A DNA stretch of 16,226 bases, from positions 1 to 16,226 of the forward strand of contig JAOPWW010000250.1 in NCBI GenBank assembly GCA_025965495.1, read 5' to 3'. The notes under the pieces were generated by a model that did not search any database, was not told where the DNA came from, and saw nothing but the letters and a program-made list of their open reading frames with translations. How positions within the stretch are numbered: position 1 is the first letter of the stretch; every line of letters starts with the position of its first letter. The stretch is from Frankiales bacterium. GTDB lineage: Bacteria; Actinomycetota; Actinomycetes; Mycobacteriales; SCTD01. Below are positions 5,238 through 12,339 of this stretch, in pieces. The position numbers and the translations under genes were made by a program.

Positions 5238-7253
5238 GTGCTCGAGCACTACGTGGCAGGAGCGTGGCGGACGCCGGCCGACGAGGGGGTCGCGCTGCTG
5301 GACGCGACGACGGGCGAGCCGGTCGCGCGGGTGTCCACCGAGCCCGTGCAGGCGGTCGACGCGCTGGACCACGCCCGCACGGTCGGAGGGCCCGCCCTGC
5401 GCGCGCTGACCTTCCACGAGCGGGCCGGCGTCCTCAAGCGGCTGGGGACGCACCTGCTGGAGGTGAAGGAGGAGTTCGCCGAGCTGTCCTTCGCCACGGG
5501 TGCGACGCGCACCGACGCGGTCGTCGACGTCGACGGCGGGTTCGGCACCCTGCTCGCCTACGCCGCCCGTGGACGTCGCGAGCTCCCCGAGGGCAACGTC
5601 CTGCTCGACGGTCCGGTCGAGGCCCTCAGCCGCGGCGGCACGTTCGTCGGCCGTCACGTCATGACGCCGCTGCTGGGCGCCGCGGTGCAGGTGAACGCCT
5701 ACAACTTCCCGGTCTGGGGCCTGCTCGAGAAGCTCGCTCCGGCGTTCCTCGCGGGGGTGCCCAGCGTGGTGAAGCCCGCGAGCCGGACGGCCTACCTGAC
5801 CGAGGCCGTCGTGCGGCGGATCGTCGCGTCGGGGCTGCTCCCGGAGGGGTCGCTGCAGCTGCTGGTCGGCGGCTCGCGGGGGCTCGTCGACGCGCTGGGC
5901 AGCCAGGACCTGCTCGGCTTCACCGGCAGCGCCGCCACGGCCCGGACCCTGCGCGCGCACCCCGCGGTCGTCGAGCGCAGCCTGCGGTTCAACGCCGAGG
6001 CGGACTCCCTCAACAGCGCCGTGCTCGGCCCGGACGCCGGGCCCGGCACTCCGGAGTTCGACCTGTTCGTGCGCGAGGTCGTGCGCGAGACGACCGCCAA
6101 GGCCGGGCAGAAGTGCACGGCCGTCCGCCGGGCGTTCGTGCCGCGCGCGCACCTCGACGCCGCGTCCGAGGCGCTGCGGGCCGCACTGGCCGCCGTCGTC
6201 GTCGGGGACCCGCGTGACCCCGCGACCGGCATGGGCGCCCTGGTCAGCACCGCCCAGCGCGACGACGTCCGCGCCGTGGTGGCCCGGCTCCGCGCGGGCG
6301 GCACGGTCGTGTCCGGCGACCCCGACCGCGACCTGCCGGGCTTCCCGCGCGGCGCGTTCCTGTCGCCCCTGCTGCTGCGCTACGACGACGCCGGCTTCGA
6401 CGCGGTGCACGACCTCGAGCCGTTCGGGCCGGTCGTCGGGCTGCTCCCCTACGAGACCGCGCCCGAGGTCGTCGCGCTGATGGCCCGGGGCCAGGGGAGC
6501 CTCGTCGCCTCCGTCGTCAGCCACGACCCCTCGTTCGTGCGCGAGGTGGTGCTCGGTGCGGCGGCCCACCACGGGCGGCTGCACGTGCTCGACCGCGACG
6601 ACGCCGGGGAGTCGACCGGGCACGGCGCGCCGCTGCCGCACCTGGTGCACGGCGGGCCGGGTCGGGCCGGCGGCGGGGAGGAGCTCGGCGGGATGCGCGG
6701 CGTGCTGCACCACCTGCAGCGCACCGCGGTGCAGGCCTCCCCGGACATGCTCACGGCGATCACGGGCGTGTACACGACCGGCGCCGCCCGGGTCGAGACC
6801 GGCGTGCACCCGTTCCGCAAGGCCATGTCGGAGCTGAGCATCGGCGACACCGTGGTCACCGCCGCACGGGAGGTGACCGAGGCCGACGTCGCGCACTTCG
6901 CGGCGTTCACCGGCGACACCTTCTACGCGCACACCGACCCGGAGGCGGCCGCCGCGAACCCGCTGTTCGGCGGGATCGTGGCCCACGGCTACCTCGTGCT
7001 GTCGCTCGCGGCGGGCCTGTTCGTCGACCCGGCGCCCGGTCCCGTGCTGGCCAACACCGGCCTGGACCGGCTGCGGTTCACCAAGCCGGTGAAGCCCGGC
7101 GACAGCATCCGCGCGGTGCTCACCTGCGCCGCCAAGACGCCCCGGACGCCGGAGCAGGGCGAGGTCCGCTGGGACGTGCAGGTGCTCGACCAGAACGACG
7201 TGGCGGTGGCGACCTACGAGCTCCTGACGATGGTGAGCGCGCGGCCGCGCTGA
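5238..7253 (+). CDS. paaZ: PaaZ, oxepin-CoA hydrolase / 3-oxo-5,6-dehydrosuberyl-CoA semialdehyde dehydrogenase
   Basis: A 671-residue bifunctional enzyme, close to the 681 of E. coli. Residues about 1-515 are an aldehyde dehydrogenase domain with catalytic E254 (FNAEADS) and C293 (AGQKCTA). Residues about 525-671 are an R-specific hydratase (MaoC) domain with the D560/H565 pair in FTGDTFYAHTD and then NPLFGGIVAHGYLVLS. It opens the oxepin ring hydrolytically and oxidises the resulting aldehyde with NADP. Both active sites are complete, so this is not a dehydrogenase-only variant. AGGAGG four bases before the GTG at 5238 fixes the start. It is monocistronic here and converges with the MerR gene. 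Confidence 0.96.
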   Translation: MLEHYVAGAWRTPADEGVALLDATTGEPVARVSTEPVQAVDALDHARTVGGPALRALTFHERAGVLKRLGTHLLEVKEEFAELSFATGATRTDAVVDVDGGFGTLLAYAARGRRELPEGNVLLDGPVEALSRGGTFVGRHVMTPLLGAAVQVNAYNFPVWGLLEKLAPAFLAGVPSVVKPASRTAYLTEAVVRRIVASGLLPEGSLQLLVGGSRGLVDALGSQDLLGFTGSAATARTLRAHPAVVERSLRFNAEADSLNSAVLGPDAGPGTPEFDLFVREVVRETTAKAGQKCTAVRRAFVPRAHLDAASEALRAALAAVVVGDPRDPATGMGALVSTAQRDDVRAVVARLRAGGTVVSGDPDRDLPGFPRGAFLSPLLLRYDDAGFDAVHDLEPFGPVVGLLPYETAPEVVALMARGQGSLVASVVSHDPSFVREVVLGAAAHHGRLHVLDRDDAGESTGHGAPLPHLVHGGPGRAGGGEELGGMRGVLHHLQRTAVQASPDMLTAITGVYTTGAARVETGVHPFRKAMSELSIGDTVVTAAREVTEADVAHFAAFTGDTFYAHTDPEAAAANPLFGGIVAHGYLVLSLAAGLFVDPAPGPVLANTGLDRLRFTKPVKPGDSIRAVLTCAAKTPRTPEQGEVRWDVQVLDQNDVAVATYELLTMVSARPR

Positions 7254-7256
7254 CCG

Positions 7257-8024
7257 TCAGGGCGCCGGCGGCTCCTTCTCGTGGGCGGTCCGGACGTTGC
7301 GGGCGAGGTCGCGGCCGAACGTCACGTCGAGGCGCTCGCTCACCGCCTGCTCGACGACGGCCAGCAGGGCCTCGCCCGAGATCGAGCGCAGCCGGCCCAC
7401 GGTGTCGTGCAGTCGCGGCCACTGGTCGTCCGGGCGGCCCGAGTCGTCGAAGGGCTTCCAGACCTCGTCGAGGAACAGCTGCACGTAGAGCCGGGCGATG
7501 CCCTCCGCGTGCCGGCGCAGCTGGGCGGCGACCTCCAGGGTCCGGTCCAGCGGGATGCCGAGCCCCACCAGGGCCTCGCCGGCACCGGTGAGCCGGGGCA
7601 GGACCTCCTCGTAGGAGTCGTCGCCGACCTGGCGCAGCAGCCCCAGCTTCTGGGCCTTGCGCAGCAGGGACGGGTCGGCGCTGGCGAACCGCTCGGCGAG
7701 CTCGGCCGCGGTCACGATGGTCCGCTCCTGCTCGCCGAACAGCTCCCGCAGCGACCGGATGAAGCCGAGCACCTGGTCGGTCGAGCCGCCGGTGGTCTCG
7801 AACAGCCGCTTGACGACGTCGAGCTTCACGCCCTCGGCCTGCAGCTCCTTGACCAGCTCGATCCGGGCGCGGTGCTCCCGGCCGTACCAGCCGGTGCGGG
7901 CGCGGACCTCGGGCGGCGGCAGCAGTCCTCGGGACTGGTAGGCCCGCAGGTTCCGGACCGTGACGCCGGTGACCCGCGCCAGCTCGTCGATGGTCATCTC
8001 GTCAGCGCCGGTGACGTCGTCCAT
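7257..8024 (-). CDS. MerR-family transcriptional regulator beside the desaturase operon
   Basis: A 255-residue protein with a MerR winged helix-turn-helix at about residues 10-75 (MTIDELARVTGVTVRNLRAYQSRGLLPPP within it) and a long helical C-terminal domain of unknown ligand. It lacks the cysteine cluster of metal-sensing MerR proteins. It diverges from the reductase-desaturase operon, so it probably controls lipid desaturation; a fatty acid or acyl-CoA signal is a guess. The ATG at 8024 is preferred because TACGCT lies 7 nt upstream, which suits a leaderless mRNA. An ATG nine codons later (7997) is the alternative start. Confidence 0.85.
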   Translation of the reverse strand: MDDVTGADEMTIDELARVTGVTVRNLRAYQSRGLLPPPEVRARTGWYGREHRARIELVKELQAEGVKLDVVKRLFETTGGSTDQVLGFIRSLRELFGEQERTIVTAAELAERFASADPSLLRKAQKLGLLRQVGDDSYEEVLPRLTGAGEALVGLGIPLDRTLEVAAQLRRHAEGIARLYVQLFLDEVWKPFDDSGRPDDQWPRLHDTVGRLRSISGEALLAVVEQAVSERLDVTFGRDLARNVRTAHEKEPPAP

Positions 8025-8033
8025 GTGACACAG
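8021..8033. promoter_or_regulatory. MerR operator copy 1 (at the merR start)
   Basis: CCATGTGACACAG, identical over 13 bp to the copy at 8055-8067 and 34 bp from it. Its core TGTG-A-CACA is palindromic. It overlaps the MerR start codon and the proposed -10, suggesting autoregulation. Confidence 0.65.
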
Positions 8034-8037
8034 CGTA
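8032..8037 (-). promoter_or_regulatory. -10 element for leaderless merR gene
   Basis: On the minus strand TACGCT (TAnnnT) ends 7 nt before the ATG at 8024. No Shine-Dalgarno sequence is present. Confidence 0.5.
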
Positions 8038-8051
8038 CGTGCGACCTCCCC

Positions 8052-8080
8052 TTGCCATGTGACACAGGCCGGTGTTCCAT
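8052..8080 (+). promoter_or_regulatory. Promoter of the reductase-desaturase operon
   Basis: TTGCCA (8052-8057), a 17-bp spacer and TTCCAT (8075-8080), with the ATG 7 nt further on and no ribosome-binding site, so the mRNA may be leaderless. The -10 is weak. The second 13-bp repeat overlaps the -35 and spacer. Confidence 0.4.
8055..8067. promoter_or_regulatory. MerR operator copy 2 (at the reductase promoter)
   Basis: Second exact copy of CCATGTGACACAG. It sits across the -35/spacer of the plus-strand promoter, where MerR-type regulators usually bind. Confidence 0.65.
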
Positions 8081-8087
8081 CGATGTC

Positions 8088-9173
8088 ATGACCCGCCCTG
8101 ACACCCTGCAGCCCCGGCCCCGCCTGCGGGAGCGCCTGCTCCAGGTTTCCGCCGCCGTGAGCACCCCGCTGCTGCCCGACGACTTCCTGGGCCTCGTCGA
8201 CCCGCTCCGCGGCTCGGTCGACCTCCGGGCGAGGGTCGAGCAGGTCCGGCCGGAGGCGGCCGGCGCCGTCACCCTCGTCCTGCGCCCCGGTCGGGGCTGG
8301 GCCGGGCACCGCGCGGGCCAGTGGCTCCGGCTGGGCGTGAGCATCGACGGCGTCTGGCACTGGCGCTCCTACTCCCTCACCCGTCCGCCGCGCGCCGACG
8401 GCACCGTCTGGGTCACCGTGAAGCCCGTGGTGGGCGGCTTCGTGTCGCACCACCTCGCCCGCGAGGTCCGGCCCGGTCAGGTCCTGCGCGTCGCCCAGGC
8501 CGCCGGTGACTTCGTCCTGCCCGACCCGCTGCCCGCGCGGTCGCTCATGGTCACCGCCGGCAGCGGGATCACCCCCGTCATGGGGATGCTCCGCGAGCTC
8601 GCCGAGCAGGGCGAGCTGCCCGACGTCGTGCTGCTGCACAGCGCTCTGACCCGCGAGGAGGTCGTGTTCGGCGAAGAGCTGCGGGCGCTGGCCCTCGCTC
8701 ACCCCCGCTTCACCCTGCTCGAGCGGCACACCGAGACCGACGGGCTGCTGCAGCCCTCCGAGCTCGACGTGCTCGTGCCCGACTGGCGCGACCGCGCCGC
8801 CTGGGCGTGCGGCCCGGCCGGCCTGCTCGACGCCCTCGAGCAGCACTGGTCGGACGCCGGCCTGACCCTCACCACCGAGCGCTTCGCCCCGGTGCTCGCC
8901 CCGGCCGCCGAGGGCGAGGGCGGCGTCGTCTCCTTCACGCGCGGCGGCACCACCGTCGACGCCGACGGCGCCACCGCCCTGCTCGACGTCGGTGAGTCCG
9001 CCGGCGTGCTCCTGCCGTCCGGCTGCCGCATGGGCATCTGCTTCGGCTGCGTCGTCCCGCTGCTGTCCGGCTCCGTGCGCGACCTGCGCACCGGGGACGT
9101 GCACGGCGAGGCCGGCGACCTCGTCCAGACCTGCGTCTCGGCCCCCGCCGGCGACGTGTCCCTCGACGCCTGA
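8088..9173 (+). CDS. FAD/2Fe-2S ferredoxin-type reductase, electron donor to the desaturase
   Basis: A 361-residue three-domain reductase. The FAD domain carries RSYSLTR (about 93-99), the NAD(P) domain carries TAGSGITPVMG (156-166) and CGPAGLL (241-247), and a C-terminal plant-type 2Fe-2S domain has cysteines at 313, 318, 321 and 349 (C-x4-C-x2-C). This order matches the mycobacterial Rv3230c type, which feeds electrons to the DesA3 desaturase encoded immediately downstream, as here. The desaturase gene starts 35 bp later, so they form an operon. Other oxygenase partners are possible, but context makes the desaturase the clear candidate. Confidence 0.9.
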   Translation: MTRPDTLQPRPRLRERLLQVSAAVSTPLLPDDFLGLVDPLRGSVDLRARVEQVRPEAAGAVTLVLRPGRGWAGHRAGQWLRLGVSIDGVWHWRSYSLTRPPRADGTVWVTVKPVVGGFVSHHLAREVRPGQVLRVAQAAGDFVLPDPLPARSLMVTAGSGITPVMGMLRELAEQGELPDVVLLHSALTREEVVFGEELRALALAHPRFTLLERHTETDGLLQPSELDVLVPDWRDRAAWACGPAGLLDALEQHWSDAGLTLTTERFAPVLAPAAEGEGGVVSFTRGGTTVDADGATALLDVGESAGVLLPSGCRMGICFGCVVPLLSGSVRDLRTGDVHGEAGDLVQTCVSAPAGDVSLDA

Positions 9174-9208
9174 CCCACCCCCTCACCCGCCGACCCCCGG
9201 AGACCCTC

Positions 9209-10330
9209 GTGACCGCTGTCCTCGAACGCCCCGTGACCCCCGACGCGCCCCCGCGTCCCGCCCTGGCCGCCGTCCCCTCCACCCCGACGACGCCCCTCAC
9301 GCACGCGCAGGTCGAGGAGCTCGGCGCGAAGCTCGACGCCCTGCGCGAGGAGGTGCTGGCCAGCCGCGGCGAGGCCGACGCCGCCTACATCCGCTCGGTC
9401 ATCAAGGCCCACCGCACCCTCGAGGTCGCCGGTCGCGGGCTGCTGTTCGCCGGGATCCTGCCGCCGGCCTGGATCGCCGGCACCGCCTGCCTGTCGGCCG
9501 CGAAGATCCTCGAGAACATGGAGCTCGGCCACAACATCCTGCACGGGCAGTGGGACTGGATGCGCGACCCGGAGATCCACTCCAGCACCTGGGAGTGGGA
9601 CACCATGAGCCCCTCGGACTCCTGGAAGCGCACGCACAACTACGAGCACCACACGTTCACGAACGTCGTCGGCAAGGACCGCGACGTCGGCTACGGCATC
9701 CTGCGCATGAGCGAGGAGCAGCGCTGGAACCCCTACTACCTGGGCAACCCGGTCTACAACGTGCTGCTGTCCCTGTTCTTCCAGTGGGGCGTCGCGCTGC
9801 ACGACGTCGAGGTCGAGAAGGTCCTGTCCGGCGAGCGCTCGAAGGCCGAGGCCTGGCACACGCTGAAGGCCATCGGCCGCAAGGTCCGCAAGCAGTTCAC
9901 CAAGGACTACCTGGTGTTCCCCGCGCTGGCCGGCCCGTTCTTCGCGCCCGTGCTGCTCGGCAACCTGACGTCGAACCTGGTGCGCAACGTCTGGTCGCAC
10001 GCGATCATCTTCTGCGGCCACTTCCCCGACGGCGCCGTGCAGTTCGAGGAGGAGCAGCTCGAGGGCGAGACCCGCGGGCAGTGGTACGTCCGGCAGATGA
10101 TGGGCTCGGCCAACCTCGACGGCGGACCCCTGTTCCACCTGATGAGCGGCAACCTGAGCTTCCAGATCGAGCACCACCTGTTCCCCGACCTGCCGAGCAA
10201 CCGGTACGCCGAGCTGTCCCCGAAGGTGCGGGCGCTGTGCGAGGAGTACGGCATCGAGTACACCTCCGGGCCGCTCGGCAAGCAGTACCTGCAGGTGCTC
10301 AGGAGGATCAACCGGCTGGCCCTGCCGTAG
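9209..10330 (+). CDS. DesA3-like membrane acyl-CoA desaturase
   Basis: A 373-residue membrane di-iron desaturase with all three histidine boxes: GHNILHGQ (H108, H112), THNYEHH (H143, H147, H148) and QIEHHLFPDLPSNR (H322, H323). The stretch DPEIHSSTWEWD after the first box, and NVWSHAIIFCGHFPDGA, are close to Mycobacterium DesA3, a stearoyl-CoA delta-9 desaturase. It probably makes oleate-type chains for membrane or storage lipids. The GTG has GGAG six bases upstream. The proline/alanine-rich N-terminus (about 1-30) is likely disordered. It ends sooner after the third box than DesA3 does. Regiospecificity is inferred from the resemblance. Confidence 0.92.
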   Translation: MTAVLERPVTPDAPPRPALAAVPSTPTTPLTHAQVEELGAKLDALREEVLASRGEADAAYIRSVIKAHRTLEVAGRGLLFAGILPPAWIAGTACLSAAKILENMELGHNILHGQWDWMRDPEIHSSTWEWDTMSPSDSWKRTHNYEHHTFTNVVGKDRDVGYGILRMSEEQRWNPYYLGNPVYNVLLSLFFQWGVALHDVEVEKVLSGERSKAEAWHTLKAIGRKVRKQFTKDYLVFPALAGPFFAPVLLGNLTSNLVRNVWSHAIIFCGHFPDGAVQFEEEQLEGETRGQWYVRQMMGSANLDGGPLFHLMSGNLSFQIEHHLFPDLPSNRYAELSPKVRALCEEYGIEYTSGPLGKQYLQVLRRINRLALP

Positions 10331-10339
10331 GGGCGGCGA

Positions 10340-10372
10340 CTCACAGGTCGTTCACAGGTCGCTCGCAGGAGG
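10340..10372 (+). promoter_or_regulatory. Tandem 11-bp direct repeats, response-regulator site
   Basis: Three consecutive 11-bp units: ACTCACAGGTC, GTTCACAGGTC and GCTCGCAGGAG. The first two share nine bases in a row; the third is degenerate. An 11-bp period of TTCAC-like units is the layout bound by OmpR/PhoB-family regulators, such as the PHO box of streptomycetes. The array ends 8 nt before a possible -10 (TACGGG, 10381-10386), the right place for an activator. The cognate regulator is not in the window. Confidence 0.55.
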
Positions 10373-10400
10373 CTGTCCGGTACGGGGCCGACCTTCGAGG

Positions 10401-10419
10401 GGCGGGCAGACAGCCCGCC
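10401..10419 (+). promoter_or_regulatory. Leader hairpin before the ribosome-binding site
   Basis: GGCGGGC and GCCCGCC form a perfect 7-bp stem around the loop AGACA. It ends 6 nt before the AGGAGG (10426-10431) of the downstream gene and has no U-tract. It could stabilise the mRNA or tune initiation. Confidence 0.4.
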
Positions 10420-10435
10420 TCGAGCAGGAGGACCC

Positions 10436-11845
10436 GTGACGACGACGACCGCTCCCCGGCTGCAGGGCGCTCCCCGCCGCCCCGCGCCGTCCACGCCGGG
10501 CTGGTGGCGCAGCAGCACCAAGGACGCCCTCGCCGTCAGCCTGCTGCTGGTCACCGTGCTCTGGGCGGTCCCCCACGGGGTCGCCGACCTCGGCGGCGGG
10601 GCGTCCGCGGCGCTCACCAGCCTCGGGCGCCTCACCGGCCTGGTCGCCTCCGACCTGCTGCTGGTGCAGGTGCTGCTCATGGCGCGCGTGCCCGCGATCG
10701 AGCGGGCCTGGGGCCAGGACGAGCTCGCCCGCCTCCACCGCCTCGTCGGGTTCGGCTCCTTCACCCTGATGCTCGCCCACATCGGCCTGGTCGGGCTCGG
10801 CTACGCCGGCGCGGACGGCCGGGGCTACGCCGGGGTCCTCGGCGAGCTGTGGTCCGAGACGTGGGACCTGGCCGGGATGCTGCTCGCCGTCGCCGGGATG
10901 CTCTGCCTGGTGATGGTCGTCGTGACGAGCGTCCGGAAGGCCCGCGCGAAGCTGCGGTACGAGTCGTGGCACCTGCTCCACCTGTACGCCTACCTCGGGG
11001 TCGGGCTCGCCCTGCCGCACCAGCTCTGGACCGGCGCGGACTTCCTCGCCAACCCGCTCGCCACCGCCTACTGGTGGACGGCCTGGGCCGGCACGGCCGC
11101 CTGCGTCGTCGTCTTCCGGCTTGGCCTGCCGCTGTACCGGACGCTCCGCCACCGGCTCGTCGTCTCGGCCGTCGTGCCGGAGGCGCCCGGCGTCTGGTCG
11201 GTGCACCTGTCCGGCCGGCACCTCGAGGAGCTGCCCGCCCGGGCCGGCCAGTTCCTGCAGTTCCGCTTCCTCGACGGCCCCGGCGCCAGCCGCTCCCACC
11301 CGTACTCGCTGTCGGCCGCGCCCACCTCCACGCTGCTGCGCATCACCGTCAAGGACCTCGGGGACGGCAGCCGCCAGGTCGCCTGGCTCCGCCCCGGGAC
11401 CCGTGTCCTGGTCGAGGGTCCCTACGGACGGATGACCGCGGAGCGGCGCCAGGGCCGCAAGGTGCTCCTGCTCGGCGCCGGCATCGGCATCACCCCCCTG
11501 CGCGCGCTCGCCGAGGAGCTGCCCCAGGGGCCCGGCGACGTCGTCGTCGTGCACCGCGTCCGCTCGCTGGACGAGGCCGTGTTCCGCGGCGAGCTCGAGC
11601 ACCTCGAGCAGACCCGCGGCCTGCGCGCCGTGCTCGTGCCCGGTCCCCGGGCGAGCGACGACTCGTGGGCGCCGGTCGGCTCCGGGACGGACGGCGCCGC
11701 GGCCCTGCGGGCGCTGGTCCCCGACGTCGCCGACCGGGACGTCTTCGTCTGCGGACCCGACCCCTGGATGGACGCCGCCCTGTCCGCCGCCCGTCAGGCA
11801 GGCGTCCCCGCGGACCGCCTGCACGCAGAGCGGTTCACCTGGTGA
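10436..11845 (+). CDS. Transmembrane haem/FAD oxidoreductase (ferric reductase-like)
   Basis: A 469-residue protein. Residues about 30-230 hold six hydrophobic segments of the ferric-reductase-like/cytochrome b type, with candidate haem ligands H101, H115, H179, H182 and H195. Residues about 240-340 are an FAD domain with the flavin motif HPYS at 288-291. Residues about 343-469 are an NAD(P)-binding domain with GAGIGITP (347-354) and CGPDPW. The expected reaction carries electrons from cytosolic NAD(P)H through FAD and haem across the membrane. It is first in an operon with an FMN-binding protein and ApbE, which suggests a flavin rather than free ferric iron as acceptor. AGGAGG lies four bases before the GTG. 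Confidence 0.9.
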   Translation: MTTTTAPRLQGAPRRPAPSTPGWWRSSTKDALAVSLLLVTVLWAVPHGVADLGGGASAALTSLGRLTGLVASDLLLVQVLLMARVPAIERAWGQDELARLHRLVGFGSFTLMLAHIGLVGLGYAGADGRGYAGVLGELWSETWDLAGMLLAVAGMLCLVMVVVTSVRKARAKLRYESWHLLHLYAYLGVGLALPHQLWTGADFLANPLATAYWWTAWAGTAACVVVFRLGLPLYRTLRHRLVVSAVVPEAPGVWSVHLSGRHLEELPARAGQFLQFRFLDGPGASRSHPYSLSAAPTSTLLRITVKDLGDGSRQVAWLRPGTRVLVEGPYGRMTAERRQGRKVLLLGAGIGITPLRALAEELPQGPGDVVVVHRVRSLDEAVFRGELEHLEQTRGLRAVLVPGPRASDDSWAPVGSGTDGAAALRALVPDVADRDVFVCGPDPWMDAALSAARQAGVPADRLHAERFTW

Positions 11846-11871
11846 CCGCCTCCCCGACCCCGGAGCCCCGC

Positions 11872-12339
11872 ATGCGCAAGATCCTGCTCGCCTTCATGAC
11901 CACCCTGGCCGCGGTCGTCAGCCTGTTCGGCTACCGCACCAGCACCCCCCACCCGGTCAGCGTCGCCACCTCCACGGTCGCCGCCGCCGGCAGCGGAGGC
12001 ACCACGACCACCGACGGCGGCACGACGGCGGCGACGCCGGCCGCCCCCTCGACCGGTGCGGCGTCCTCGACCGTCACGGGCGACGTCGTCCAGACCCGGT
12101 GGGGACCGGTGCAGGTGCGGATCACCGTGGCCAGCGGGAAGGTCACCGCCGCGAGCGCCGTGCAGGTGCCCTCCGGCAACGGCCGCGACGCCGAGATCAA
12201 CGGCTACGCCGTGCCCGTCCTGGACCAGGAGACCGTCTCGGCGCAGAGCGCGTCCATCGACGCCGTCTCCGGGGCCACCGTCACCAGCGACGGCTACGTC
12301 ACGTCCCTGCAGTCCGCCCTGGACGCGGCCGGCCTGTGA
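11872..12339 (+). CDS. Exported FMN-binding domain protein
   Basis: A 155-residue protein. MRKILLAFMTTLAAVVSLFG forms a signal peptide or N-terminal anchor, then comes a Thr/Gly/Ala-rich linker (about 22-67) and an FMN-binding domain. The flavinylation motif SGATVTSDGY is at 123-132; ApbE would attach FMN through a phosphoester to T126. No lipobox cysteine is present. The ATG at 11872 has GGAG six bases upstream and begins with the basic n-region of a signal; an in-frame GTG at 11842 overlapping the previous stop is less likely. It probably accepts electrons from the transmembrane reductase upstream. Confidence 0.85.
   Translation: MRKILLAFMTTLAAVVSLFGYRTSTPHPVSVATSTVAAAGSGGTTTTDGGTTAATPAAPSTGAASSTVTGDVVQTRWGPVQVRITVASGKVTAASAVQVPSGNGRDAEINGYAVPVLDQETVSAQSASIDAVSGATVTSDGYVTSLQSALDAAGL

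Noticed and set aside
4671..6986. A 771-codon minus-strand frame antisense to paaZ
   Set aside because: Only its last 145 codons are a real gene (paaI). The rest is His/Arg/Gly-rich shadow sequence opposite paaZ.
8021..8067. The paired TGTGACACA repeats as CRP-type sites or a CRISPR-like array
   Set aside because: The spacing of a TGTGA-N6-TCACA CRP site is absent, and there are only two copies placed exactly on two promoters, which fits an operator.
11842..11874. GTG at 11842 as start of the FMN-binding protein
   Set aside because: It overlaps the previous stop, but it has no good ribosome-binding site and would put ten Pro/Thr-rich residues before the signal segment. The ATG at 11872 has GGAG at good spacing.
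8992..12339. A 1115-codon plus-strand frame spanning the desaturase and reductase genes
   Set aside because: It is Arg/Pro/Ala-rich with no domain, and lies out of frame over two clear genes. It is kept open by high GC; only its tail is real, as the FMN-binding protein.
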